From assembly GCA_008933995.1 (NCBI GenBank), contig WARS01000031.1, positions 3,686,001 to 3,750,000 of the forward strand: a stretch of DNA of 64,000 bases, given 5' to 3'. The number at the start of each line of letters is the position of its first letter. Position 1 is the first letter of the stretch. This document shows positions 1-12,522 of this stretch, one piece after another. The position numbers and the translations under genes were made by a program. Source of the DNA: Datnioides undecimradiatus. Lineage: Eukaryota > Chordata > Actinopteri > Lobotiformes > Datnioididae. Below the pieces are notes generated by a model that saw nothing but the letters and a program-made list of their open reading frames with translations, searched no databases and was not told the DNA's origin.

Positions 1-1713
1 CACTCATTAGATGTGATATCAGCATCAATATTTTATTGTTATCTTTGATTTATTCAGAGTGTTTATCCGCCCATTCTTCTGCTGCTTGTTAGGTTTTTAG
101 GTTGAGCTTGCATTTTATCACCAGCTGACTATTTTTGATCAGGACGGTATGAGTTAATTAGCTATGAGGTGTTTTGGGAGTTTGGAAGTAAGGCATTTTA
201 ATAGGGAATAAAAAAGAAAGTTTAGCATCCCTACAGGCCCTTATCTTAAGGCTGTCTTAATGAAACTTTCCTTTTCTGCAAACACAGCAAATCCACACCT
301 CATTGCCGAGTTTAACACATCTCTGATGAAAAGATGGAGCATGCATTAGCTCCAAGGTCCATCAGATGACCTTTTGGATTAATTTATTTCGTATGTTGAT
401 GTCATTTTAAAGTTACCATTGTGAATAAATAAAAGTCTCCATGTCAGTGTCTTAAAAGTATTTAACTTGAGCTATTTGGGAACATTTTATAGCTTCTTTG
501 TAGTGTCAAAATTTACCTTTTCACCTTTTATTTATTTATTTGAAGTTTATTTTTAAACTTTTACTGTGAGGCAAAACTTCTAAAGTGTTTCTTTGTGCAG
601 CCCTTCTGTACAGCCCTTCTGACCACAGTGGATTCAGGATATGAGTTTTGCTTGACATCACTTTTGTAGTGTTTTCCCCACTGGTCCTCCTTTTGGCTCA
701 GGCAGGACAAGAGCACTGATAACTGTTATTTAAAGGAGCAGCTGGATCTCACTGCTCAGAGTAAGACTAGGTGGCTCAAAGGTGACTCAAACTTCATCCT
801 TTGGTAATGTATCGAACTTTAACAACAGAAATGACTGACATTAGTCTTAAATTCCAGTGGGGTAATGTAGACCAGACCGACCACTGGTTGACATGCTAAG
901 TAATCGTCTTGTTTGCCCAAAAAGCTGTGAATGTAAATGGACATTGTTTGCAAAACGTTGTTGAGTGCTGAATGTCAAGTAATAAAGAAAGATTACAAGC
1001 CCATTACTGAATACCAATCAGGTGAGGCTCCACCCACTACAGGCAGCTGAGGTGAGGGTGACAGAAAATGATGATGAACAGCTGCTGTTCATCTCTTACT
1101 AATGAACACTGCTGTCCTCTGTGTATACCAACGTGGAAATTGATATCTATAAATCTATTGTGCTATCTGAGAGAAGCTCCTTATAGAAACTGTACTCAGA
1201 TGTTTCAACAAGATAGTAAGGATGAAATTGGGAATGTCGTTAAGTTCATCCAGTTGGAACAGATGTGTCACTTAATAAGATCCCATAACACCGACAGCTT
1301 TCCTGCTGTATGTGTGGTCCAATGAGAAAATATTAATTACATATTTATATGTCTGGCATCATTCCTAGGCTCAACTCTGCTCTTGTTGACACAATCTAAA
1401 GCCTCACTCTTTCTTATACTTTACCAGTTTATCTGTTATGAATGGTTATTGTGAGAAACTGATTTGACACACCTCGCAGGTGATGCTGCATTTGCTCTTC
1501 ATTTTCTTTTCAATAAGGGCCAGCTGTGCTTGTTGAACTGCATCTGTAGGGCTCTACGGAGCAACGTAGGAACCACATTTATTGAAGAGGTTTCATCACA
1601 CTCTGATAGCATCACTTTCTGTGTAGTTTATGCACATTTGAATTGCAGGTTAGCTAAACATCCACTCCATAGCTCCATAAAGCAAAGGTATTGATACCGA
1701 GGCATCAAATGGA

Positions 1714-1714
<1 letters not shown>

Positions 1715-1757
<43 letters not shown>
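1715..1757. repeat. (TG)n microsatellite
   Basis: About 21 uninterrupted TG units followed by TATATA. Confidence 0.97.
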
Positions 1758-1763
<6 letters not shown>

Positions 1764-2149
1764 ATATATATATTCTGTATGTGTCCTGTATATATTTCTT
1801 ATTTACTTCGAGCCCTCTCTGGATTCATGTAGATTCAATTTGTCATTGATTGTCTTTTCCTGTACATTTAGTTCGCTTACCAAGAAAATAAACCATGATA
1901 CTGAAAAACAAACAAAAACATATTTAGATTTCATTTACATGTGTGACATTTACATGTGTTGCCCATATTTTGATTTAGATTGGGATGAATTCATGACACT
2001 CATCATCATCAAAATCAGTTCCTTTTATTCTGCCCATGATTTTATATTAGTATACTGTCTAGACATGAATTTTGTGATTTGGCTCACACATACAGTACAT
2101 CACATCACTGCAGAGTCTTCAGTGTGAGCTTGTGTGTAAAAGCAATTCA

Positions 2150-2165
2150 GTCTCTCTCTCTCTCT
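2150..2165. repeat. (TC)n microsatellite, short
   Basis: About 8 TC units. Confidence 0.85.
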
Positions 2166-3400
2166 ACCTTCCCTGAAGCTATTTGTTGAGACAGTGACCT
2201 TCAGCTGAAAATAGATTCTCTCAAATCGTTGTGTCATTTTTGACAGGAAAAATCCTGATGGATCAGATTATTCCTGCCTTATCTTTGCAAAATAAAGAAA
2301 TTTGATTTCAGGGATGCTATTATACGACACAGGACTAAAAACACAAGTGAGACTTACTACTGTATTAGAGGAGGTTTCATTCATATTTGAATCACTGTGT
2401 ATTTTATTTTTAAACGCTGATGAAATTGGAAAATTATAAAACGAGTGATGAGTTGAAACATATGTGGTCGCTGGATGTTCATATTGACAAAATACCTGCA
2501 CCTTAGCTCATGCTCCTTCTTTTTAGTTTGACCCTTGTTTCACTTCTCTTCACACCATTGCAAATGTGTGCTGTGAATATACTGAATGAACAGGCTAAAT
2601 GTGTTTCAAGGTCAAGAAAATAGCTACAACATGTACAACATGTGCTCTTTTGCCAGACTTTGCACCATCATAAAAACATTTTCTTCATTTTCTTTTTTTT
2701 TAATACAGAGGAATAGTGAAACTACATGGCACATTACAAACACTTAATTTCCCTTCAGCACACATGAATAGCCACATAACCTTGCCTTGAAGCATGATTC
2801 ATTAATCCTGTGAAGACTGCAGGGGTGCACGTGCTAACACTGTCTTTAGCAGCAGATGCAGGGACACTGAAATTGATATCATGGCCGATGAATTGCAAAT
2901 GGGCTGTTGTTGAGGTACGGAGTCCTCACTCTTGTCAAATGATTTATGTTGACTATTTGTCATCATCAGTAGATTCCTGTACCGTGTTTAAATCGTGTCC
3001 AGCTCTTATGTTGGTGCGTCTATCTTCTCTCCTTGCTTGTTAGGCTCCCTGAACTTTTAACTTAAGGCCAGAGCGTTTTATAAATAGAGCTGTGTTGTCA
3101 ATATCATGTCCAAGTTAAGTTATTACCAGGCTTCTGACAGTTAAACAATATATATTGTACAGTACTGCCGGGGCCTGCGAATGGAGTCGGAGGACAAAAC
3201 AGCAGACTGAATAAAGATGATGAAAACAAAGAGCAGATTGAGATTCTGGTACAGTGGATGTTTGTGCTGCAGAGTAGAAAGGAAGCTTTCCATCAGGCCT
3301 TTGGACTTGCAATATTTAACCCTGAGAACCTGCAATGAATGAATACATTAAGAGCTGCGGGCCTGAGGTGTGCTCTGTGTGATGATATACATTATCTGGA

Positions 3401-3630
3401 ATGAGTCATTCACTGTCCAGACAGCCTGAGCAGGTTTACCAGTCAGAGCTGAAGCAGCAGGAGTCAGAGCACAAACAGGGCAGGGGAGATGCCCGAGCCG
3501 GGATGGGGACCTGCTGTTGCAGTTGCCTTCCCCTTAGCCAATGGACTGACTCGGTCGATCATGAGACAGAGGTGGTTGCTGAGCTGGAGCTCTCCAGGTT
3601 GGAAAAGGAGGAGAGGCAGGGTGAGACAAG
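3401..3630 (+). CDS. candidate alternative first exon (MGTCCCSC N-terminus)
   Basis: This is an ORF of 76 codons plus 2 nt, ending at AG|gtaaca. A second in-frame ATG at 3503 has a near-perfect Kozak context (gccgggATGG) and would give 42 residues: MGTCCCSCLPLSQWTDSVDH, then an acidic helix-like stretch ending RLEKEERQGET. The local sequence is GC-richer than its surroundings. The phase at the donor (2) is what exon 25729 needs, giving ET-S-HNLRATSF. A Gly-2 plus clustered Cys suggests possible lipidation (inference). I do not recognise the peptide. It could also be chance or the first exon of another transcript. Confidence 0.33.
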
Positions 3631-3648
3631 GTAACACTGGTTTGGCAG

Positions 3649-3665
3649 TATATATATATATATAT
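3649..3665. repeat. (TA)n microsatellite, short
   Basis: About 8 TA units, just 18 bases after the donor of the 3401-3630 candidate exon. Confidence 0.9.
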
Positions 3666-6600
3666 GTTTGGCTCTGTGTTCCTGTTTCTATTGAACAATG
3701 CTGCTGCAGCCTTCATATCCATAACATGCTATGGTAACATGCATTGTAATGTGCAGCAAATATAAATGGGACTGGCATGCAACAAACTGAAATGTCATTG
3801 TATAGAAAAACAAGAACTTCTTTGCTTTTTTCTGTTGCCATTATTTCCATGTTGTTAAAAGAAGGAAGCACTGCACCTGAGTCGCGTCAGCTGCATCTCT
3901 GGAAGAAAGAAAGAGTTTGTATATCCCCCCTCTGATTGAATTCAGATGACAGTTTTTCTGCCGCATTCTGTCAAAGGCTGAGTGTGACTGGAGCCTCTGC
4001 AGAGAGAAGCAGGTCCCACACTGTTCTCATCTCACCAGACGGGTGAGCAGAGAAGTGATTAGTTACGTAGCAGCCACAAAGGTGGAAGATGGATGTTGTA
4101 GAAAATGAGAGAGTCTTTACAGAGAGTATATCTGAGATCCAGCCTCGTTGCACAGTACTTAATTTTTGTTTAGTTTTCAGTCTTTGCTTCACTTTGTAAA
4201 AGTGATGAACAATAAAGTAGGTAATTAAAATGTGACAAGTTCACATCACCAGTAGATCATTTATACATGACGTGAATGGCACTGAATTTCTGCAGGAATA
4301 CAAAATTTACATCTAAATAAAAAAGAGACTGCTGCTGAGCACTTGTTAACACCTACATGCCACACAGAGTTTAGATTTATTTTGACAATGCTTAAAATGA
4401 ATAGATGTGTTGTGAAAGGTGCTACTCACAGTGACAGACCCACACAGAATGTCGCCCAAAGCTGCAATATTCTCAGCTTTAATGAGTGTTTTAGCATTTT
4501 TCAGGTAGTTGCGTTGCTTTTTGTTACACTTTAATTCAGGCTCACTGCTTTTTTCAGTGGTGTTTCCAGCTTTAGCAGGCAGCTGTTTTTAACAAACGAG
4601 CTACGATAAATTTACTGTACACTGCCCGGCCAGCACCAAAGGGCAGACAGAGAAACTCAGCAACTAGCTGCTGAACATTGTGGTACATTGAGCAGCTGAA
4701 GAGAAGAAGAGGACCAAAAATAGCTCCAAACAAAGTGGATATGGACTTAAATTCATCAGGTGGCCAGAAATACGACTCCAAATGACTGCGTCCGTTTCCC
4801 TGTGACTGCTGGAACTTGTTCGGTTTCGTAACAAGTTGAGCACAACGACTTTATTCGCTGATAATGCGACAGTGCTTTTTTTTTCTTTCAGACAGCTCAG
4901 TCAGGTTAGTGCAGAGAACAATCAAAGACTTGTGTCTTGTGAGAGCAGGAAATGGTGCCATGTCCTGATTGAAAATAAACTGTATTTCTTTTGACCAATA
5001 GTTTGTAACTTTTTTTTCCAACATAGCACCTCGAAGACCTGAACAAACCTTCTTAATCTACCATTAATAGTTGGATTTGTAGCAGTGAAGGTGCTTTGTG
5101 GTGTTTAACTCCGTACATATTCCTTAAGGTATATTGCATAGTCTGAATTACCTCACACTTCAATAAGCTTATGTTCAGCAGCAGACTGAATGTATGAGCT
5201 CTGAAAAATGTTTCTCATTGTGGATTACTTGATTGAATATTGCCTTTCCCATTAATGGAATATTGAGTGTGAAGAAAGATAAATGAAAAAGCCCGTCTGG
5301 CTGCGGCTGGTGAGAGCAGATCTGGCGGTTAGGGCAATTTCACTGACTGCGGCATTTATTGAACACATTGACCACATAGCTGTGTGAGTTCTCACAAACC
5401 AATCCAATTTAATTTGCTCTAGTGCAGAGATGCAAGGCTAATTCCTTATTCATGAGCTGATTGATTCTCCTTTTTACTACTCTGTTGTGATTTGATCATT
5501 TAAGATCTGATGAGTCCTCACCTGCAGCGATCCGTCGCCTGTAATTTGCTCGGTAAGATGAATCTTTGATTGTGCAACAAAGACACGATGCCAATTGTGA
5601 AATCATTTTTTATCATTTATAAGTTTTTAAATTACTGTAAAAACAGCCTGACTCAGTGGTGATGTATGCTCTTATCTGTGAGGTATCACTGAGAGGTGGT
5701 GCACCATGTGCACGTATGTTGGTTGGAAAGTGCTGTTCTGCAGGGAGCCACTAGATATCGCTGTTGAGTCTTTATCCGTTTGATGTGAGTTCTTATGTTT
5801 CTGTCTTTTTTTTTACGTAGGCAAGTAATCAATTTTAGGCATTACACACTTTCTTATTCCCTGCGTGGTTAAAAGATAATGATTAAAGTTTAACTTTAAA
5901 GCAGAGTTTAACTCAGACTGTGGTTATAAGTGCCTTGCCTTTCCCTATTACTGATCAGTATATATATCAGTATATATATTACCCTTTTACTGTATTTGAA
6001 TGAAATGTGGCATCACACCTGAGGTATATTTGCAATACAATAGGCTTGGATTGATGCAGTGTGATTATAGCTTCATTTTGTCACACAACAACCAGCAGGA
6101 CAACAGTGAGGCAGGTGATAGATTGAGGCATGAATGTTGACCTGGCAGTCCATCGTGCTTATCGACCTGAACCACCATCATGCAGCCCTCTGGTCTTATC
6201 TATATGTCTGTCTGTGGATTATTGAACCAGCACTGCAGCAGCCTTAGCCAGCCACTCAGCGATAGTCTGTCCTCCATCCTCCATCTCCCTCTCTGTCTCT
6301 CTCACTGCTGGCTAACTGGGATGTGATCTGATAAAGAGGACTCAGGGTGAGACTGAAGGCTCTGGTTGCAGTCGAGGACCAAGGTCAGCACTTTACATTG
6401 ACTGGATGACAACAATGAGGTGAAAATTGCTCATGTATGATCACCAGAAAGAGTAGTTTCCATAGAGTTTCTTAGCAAGCTGAGTCCGTCCCCTTCTCTC
6501 CTTCAACTTCTATATGAGAACTGAACAAAGGAGCGTTATCGTTTTATTCTCCCTCGAGAGGCGAAGTAGAGCTACATACTGTAAGTGCTGGCAGTGTAAC

Positions 6601-8262
6601 TGGGTGATGGAGAGTAAGGAGAGAGGGCTGAAACAGCAGTTATACTCCTATCTGACACCACTCTTTGTGCCCTTCCTAGCACACCCACCTAGCACAGTGC
6701 ACACAGTTAAAACAGGCTCAGTTATCATACATTAAGAGAACAGAACGGGACACTCCTTATTGGTTGTCTTCAATATCAGGACAGATTTGGACACTTGAGA
6801 CAGCTCGGTTGGACTTACTGCTTTCCACGTTTGATCACTAACTGGTGAGTAGCAATGTGTAGCAACATGCATGACTCAGAGGGCTCTGTAGTGCTCAGAG
6901 ACACACTGGGAATGTGCTGAATAGAGTGAGAAGATGATGAATCTCTAATAGATCTATGAGACATTTTGAATGGCCTGTTTTACTGGAGGCTAGCCTGCTG
7001 AGTTTTTACCTTTTTAAAGTTTTATTCTTTATTTGTCCTTTTTATATGCAAATGTATGTGATTTGGGATCAGGGAAGCATCATAAAAAGCACACTTCAGC
7101 CACTCTCCATCCACAATATTTGTTGATTTCAGTAGTATCATACAGGTTATTAAGGGTCCTGCTGTTGGTAGTGGGCAGTAGTGAATTAAATATTCAGTTA
7201 AGTGAAAGAGCAATACTTTTTTTTTTTAAAATAACTTTGTTACAAGTAATATTAGGTAACTGTTAAAAGCAAAATGTACTTAAAGTATCAATGATTAAAG
7301 TTCAATTGGCATCCTTCTTAATGTTCAATTATGTACATGGTATTTGATTATACTGTAATACTATTATACTACTGTATTTTCATGAGGTAACAATACATCA
7401 TATTTTATAAAGTGATCACATTCTCAGTGTAAACACCTGACTCTGCAAGGTAAATAGTAACTACATTACATCTGTCTGATAGACATGATGGAGTAAAAAT
7501 GTAGATGATTTCCTTGGAAATGTAAAGAAGTATAGAAATGAAATACAATAAATCATATTTATCCTTATTTCTTTGGTACAAATGTGACACTTGATATAAC
7601 CTTGAACCTACTTGATTAATAACACTAATATGGCAGAATCCACACCAGATATGCAAATTTACATGTTATGATAAGTTTCAGTTTTTGATACAACAGTACA
7701 GTGAAACTAATACACTGCTGCAACCCTGTTGTGTACAGTACACAAGCAAATTTACTTTCCACAATGTTGACCAAGCATGTGTGTTGTTTTTTAGTTATGT
7801 TGTTTTCATGGTTGGATTACTTTCCTGGTGTTGCTAAACATTTACCATTTTACAAATAATAAATTACAATTACACAAATTTTCCTTTAAACCCTTATTTG
7901 CACTGTGTGCATCATTTCTTTCCAGCAAACACTTCTTAACTGTTTTGTTTTCTGGCAGTTCAGTTGTTTGTTGTTGTAAGGCTCTTTTGAATGGCATGCA
8001 TGTTGCAAATCATTCCACGCAGTGAAATGAAGTGCTATGGGAGAAGGCTAATGCACAATTCATATGACTGTTGGTGGTGGTTAGAGATCTATCAGGCTGG
8101 TATCATCTCCACAGCACTGAGAAGGTCTTTACTTGCAATGCAAGTGCCTTCGACTCCTCCTATGCTAACGAGATGTGAAGGAGAGTGTAGATGGATTAGA
8201 AAGAGCAGCAGAGGATGAAACTCAGGGGATGAGGGCAACAGCAGCTGGATGCATTACCTGCA

Positions 8263-8266
<4 letters not shown>

Positions 8267-8302
<36 letters not shown>
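8267..8302. repeat. (TG)n microsatellite
   Basis: About 18 TG units. Confidence 0.97.
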
Positions 8303-8304
<2 letters not shown>

Positions 8305-9275
8305 TGCAGGTATACTGTCAGTTTAATCTCTAAGCCCCCCCCCCTCCCTTTATTAGCTGATAGAAGGCATTTGTAGCTTGGCATAGCCATCAGTCTTTTC
8401 AGCTGTTAGGTCACAGCCCAGTTCTCATGTTGTGAATGAAGCCTTCTCAACTCACACTCTCCCTCCTTCATCTGATCTGTCTGTTGTTACTGTATTTCCT
8501 GTTTATTCCCTGACCTGTGAATTACTACCTCATTGAGGGGAGATATTGGACACAAGATCATCTCTGTGTAAAATAATAACACATCCATGGAGATCATTTT
8601 AGAGATGATTAATAAAGTTTCCAAACTGGTAAGAGTTACAAAGTGATGCTGTACAAAGACACTCTCGGTGCATAAAGATCAGCGCATGATAAATACTTTA
8701 TACAGTTATCTATCAGGGCATAATGTGCAACATTCACGTTGCAACACACTGTGTCTTACTTTCACTCTGTCACTTCCTGATCCCTTTCTTCCTTACTCAC
8801 TGCTGTAATTCCTCCATATCCCTATGCTGGCTAGCTCTGCATGCTGTGTATTGCCTGCATGACTGCAGAGGGAAAAGAGCACAGAGGGTGTCCAGTTCAG
8901 GGAAGTGCTCTGACGCATATATTAGAAGAGAGCCGAGGAGAGGTGAGGGGAGAAGGAGTGCCACTATGGGGAGGGAAAGTGAGAGAAGGGAATGTGATTA
9001 CATGGTTAATTCTTTTTACCTTTGTACATGGTTTTACTTACTGCTCTGGGGCCTCTTACATGATGTATTGGCGAGGTTGGCTGCCTTTAATAATACCCAT
9101 CACAAGACTAATGCTCTCAGAGACAGGGGACAGCTCAGTGCACGCATGTATTTTTAGCTCCACCTCAGCAGCCCCAACACAGCAGAAGCGGGAAAGAGGA
9201 TGTTTTGAATGAATCGACGCCTCGCTGCACAGCAGAGGACGTCAGCAACAGCAGCACTACCAGCTGAGAGGAGTA

Positions 9276-9281
<6 letters not shown>

Positions 9282-9313
<32 letters not shown>
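9282..9313. repeat. (CA)n microsatellite
   Basis: About 16 CA units. It lies in the possible 5' leader of the 9369-9442 candidate exon. Confidence 0.97.
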
Positions 9314-9315
<2 letters not shown>

Positions 9316-9368
9316 CACCACTGAGAAGAGCAGAGCAGAGCACAGCAAATCACAGATCTGCAGCTAAC

Positions 9369-9442
9369 ATGTTGGGCCAACCAGGACAGTCATCCTTACA
9401 CGTCCCTTACAAGAGGCAGCCAGTGTATCGTGCGACTCACAG
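9369..9442 (+). CDS. candidate alternative first exon (MLGQPGQSSLHVPYKRQPVY)
   Basis: The ATG at 9369 has A at -3. It is followed by 24 codons plus 2 nt to a donor AG|gtgtgt. The 2-nt carry fits exon 25729 and would read THS-HNLRATSF. The upstream 100 bases (A/G/C-rich, CA repeat, CAGCAG words) look like a 5' UTR, and a TATA-like tatatta lies at 8918. No homologue is recognised, so this rests on phase, start context and donor alone. Confidence 0.33.
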
Positions 9443-9762
9443 GTGTGTATCCCTGCCCCTCTCCCAACACGTATGTGGGATTGTGTTGCTACGTAGCTTC
9501 TCAGGAGGTGTGTCTGCTAAGACTCTCCAGCAGCTGCAAGAGATAAAGTGCTTCCGATCGCATGCTGTTAAGTGTTTGTACAGTAAGTTAACGTGCAGGC
9601 AGGAGAATTTACATGCATGCTGAAAAGTCCATTGTCCATTTTTTGTGGCAGAGAAGGCAGCTCGCTGTTTTGCCTTCAGAAACCTTTGAATTCCTTTGAG
9701 CCGTGTGTATATCAATGTATAATACAGCAGTCTCTATAGGAATGGGAGGACAGAGGAAAGCA

Positions 9763-9787
9763 AGAGAGAGAGAGAGAGAGAGAGAGA
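9763..9787. repeat. (AG)n microsatellite
   Basis: About 12 AG units. Confidence 0.95.
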
Positions 9788-12502
9788 TGCTCACTGCAGT
9801 GCCTCATGATCACAGGTCAATGACTGCTGTGTTGATGTCAGCAGAACTGTGATCTCTCAGGCTGATTATGATGCTCTCTTATATACATGGATAATGTGGA
9901 TGCCTCTATAGGTTACACTGGTTGGTTTGATGCAGTCCTCCCCACCTTGCATTGAGCCAGAGGTACTAGCACTAATACACAGCCGGTATTAGGGCCCAGC
10001 CCACACACAGAAAGATCCACAGAGATATACTTTGTATATACAGACTCACACATGCACATGCAATGTCACATCTGCTGCTTATCACTGTCCCAGGCACTGG
10101 TGGACTATTCATTTCTCCTTTCTTCTAGGGTCATGGTAGCACAGATTGGGAGCTTTCACCTATCACCATCAAAGAGTAAATAGTTTGAAACCAGGGATTG
10201 TTTCAGTACAGCTATTGTAAGAGTTTTAGGTAGAAGAGCTGGCATCTTCCAGTTTAACAGACACTCTTTGGTTGATTTTGTCAGTTTTAATTGGGTTATG
10301 ACATGAAAAGCCGTGCAACAGATCTAACCATTTTTAGATTCTTGCACAAGATATCAAGCTCATTATCATTCTGTCAGGGTCTCGGTGTTAGCCGCAGCGA
10401 TAAGGTTACTTAGCCTATTTATCATTCCTGCATGTGCTCTTTCATTGGTCAGCTCGCTCCGTGTGCTCTTAACCACTGAGGCAGTGGGCTGTAAACAGCA
10501 GACTGCAAAATTTCACCCACATGTACACAATGACAAGCACATAACAGAGGTTGACAATTTGGGTCAGCATTGAATCAATATTATTTTCACTGTAGGATAT
10601 ATAGCTACATTCATAACCAAGCTGCACCTCTGGTGAGTTTTTCCAGTCTGTTTTTCATGTATGTGATGATTGCCTTTAGCTTGGTCTGGTTCTACTCAGG
10701 GTGTTGGATAACATCTGATGTGATGTTTAGTTCACTTAGTCAGTTCCAGTAATGTTGAGTGCAGCCCAGTCACACCCAGCCCAGCTCATCCCTTGGCCAC
10801 AGGGTGAAATGACAGACATAGTGCTTCATTTGTATGCTCAGCTGATAATAGAGGTCATATCGTTGTTAATTGAGGCTTTGACTGGCCGGACCGCTTCAGT
10901 CTGAAAAGCAACACAATTAAAATTGGTGCAGGGGACAAAGCAGAGACAGTATAGGAGGAAGGAGGAGACCTCTCCTTGAGCACATTTCCAGGAGAGACTG
11001 AATATTTCAAAGAAAAGACACAGTAATGATGATTTCAGAAAGGGGAGTACATTCTCTGTGTTTAAGGAAGTGACCTTTTAAATTCCCCAAACTGTGATTT
11101 AGATCAGCCTCTGTGCGTGGGATAGAAATTCTAGGGAAGGGACTGTTCTCGATCCTGCTGGCCATTTAGAGTTTTGGAGCTGTGCACCAGATGTGGCCTA
11201 CCTTCCTCCACTGACGCCTGACTTAATAAGCCTCCAAAGTCTCTACAAGCACTCACTGTCAGGATACAGAGATCTAAAAATAGCATCTAAATTCAGTTAC
11301 CCTCTGCCAGCCAAGTGGAACCTCACCTAATTCATTTAATCCATCTGTTTAATTTCCTCGAGAAAATTGACAATGTGATAGCCTGCGTGCTTTAACAACC
11401 AAGAGGGATTGGAGCAGCTTTTATTATTTTTTGTAATACTGTGTACTATGTTAGAATAATTTGTCATGATATTAATCGCGCAATGTGGCGAGCAGGTACT
11501 TTAGATAAACCCTACATTGAAAAATGATGAAAATGAAGTTGAGGAATAGCAGAGAATAAATAGACAGTTTAGAGGGAGCAGACTGGTAGAGGAACCTGCA
11601 GTGCTCTGATAGCTTTGTGCACAGCATGTTTATATTGCAGCACACAACGAGACAATGACATTGAAAAAAATCACATTACATCCTAGTAGATGCTGTGTGT
11701 TTTTTGGGCCCCTGGGGATTCTCCGTGTGGCGCCTGTGTGTTGCTCATCGACACTGAGCGCAGCAGTCATGGAGTAGCTATGTTGTCTTAACCCTGTGTA
11801 TCACTGTAATGTAACTCCCTAGTGGGAGTGTGTTCACTGGCTGCTTTTTGCACTGCGGTGTGTGGCTGCTTAGATTCTGTAATGAGAACTGCAGGACAGA
11901 GGTCCCTTCAAGCCTGGAGCCAGTCTGGACACGGTTAGCTCCCAGCAGAGAACAGATATCTCAAACACATACACACACCCAAACAGCTGACTCAGTCTGC
12001 AGGTCCTGCAAAGAAGGGATTGTGAGTGGAGCAGAAGAAATAGGTATTTGCCAAAGTTGATGAGAAGTGAGAAATGTCTTTGTTTTCCTCTGCTGCAACA
12101 TATTATAAATGTGCAGTTCACACTGAAGCAAACGCTATTCAGGTCTGCTGCAGCAAAGTGTGCTGCTCTGTAACAGCTTGGACACCCTCAGGGCCCAGAT
12201 CCTCTGCAGCAAAATTTACCAGACTAATCAAAATCCTCTCATACAGTAGCTTCTGTATGTTTGCTTAAATGTGATGACTTTATCATTTACCCCTGCACCA
12301 AATCCAAATGAACAATGTAATGCAATCAGGGGTCTGAACAATAGATGTGTCTCTTAATATTCTTTACAATGCATTTTTCCATGTAATCCTGCTGATAAAA
12401 GCTTCTCAGTGCTAAAACAAACTTTTATTATAAATGTGTCTAAGCAAGTGTGTGTGTGCCTGCCTGTGTGAGTGAGTGTGTGTGTCGGATGTGGGTTGGA
12501 GG

Positions 12503-12522
12503 TAGGAGGAGGAGGAGGAGGG
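12503..12522. repeat. (GGA)n microsatellite, short
   Basis: Five to six GGA units following an imperfect GTGTGT region. Confidence 0.85.

Noticed and set aside
1714-2127. 137-codon ORF starting in a TG repeat
   Set aside because: The Cys-Val run is a translated microsatellite and the rest has AT-rich noncoding character.
8723-9212. Two overlapping + strand ORFs (144 and 123 codons)
   Set aside because: They use different frames over the same bases, show no domain-like composition, and have no homologue I recognise. They could be leader DNA of the 9369 candidate exon but are not convincing as proteins.
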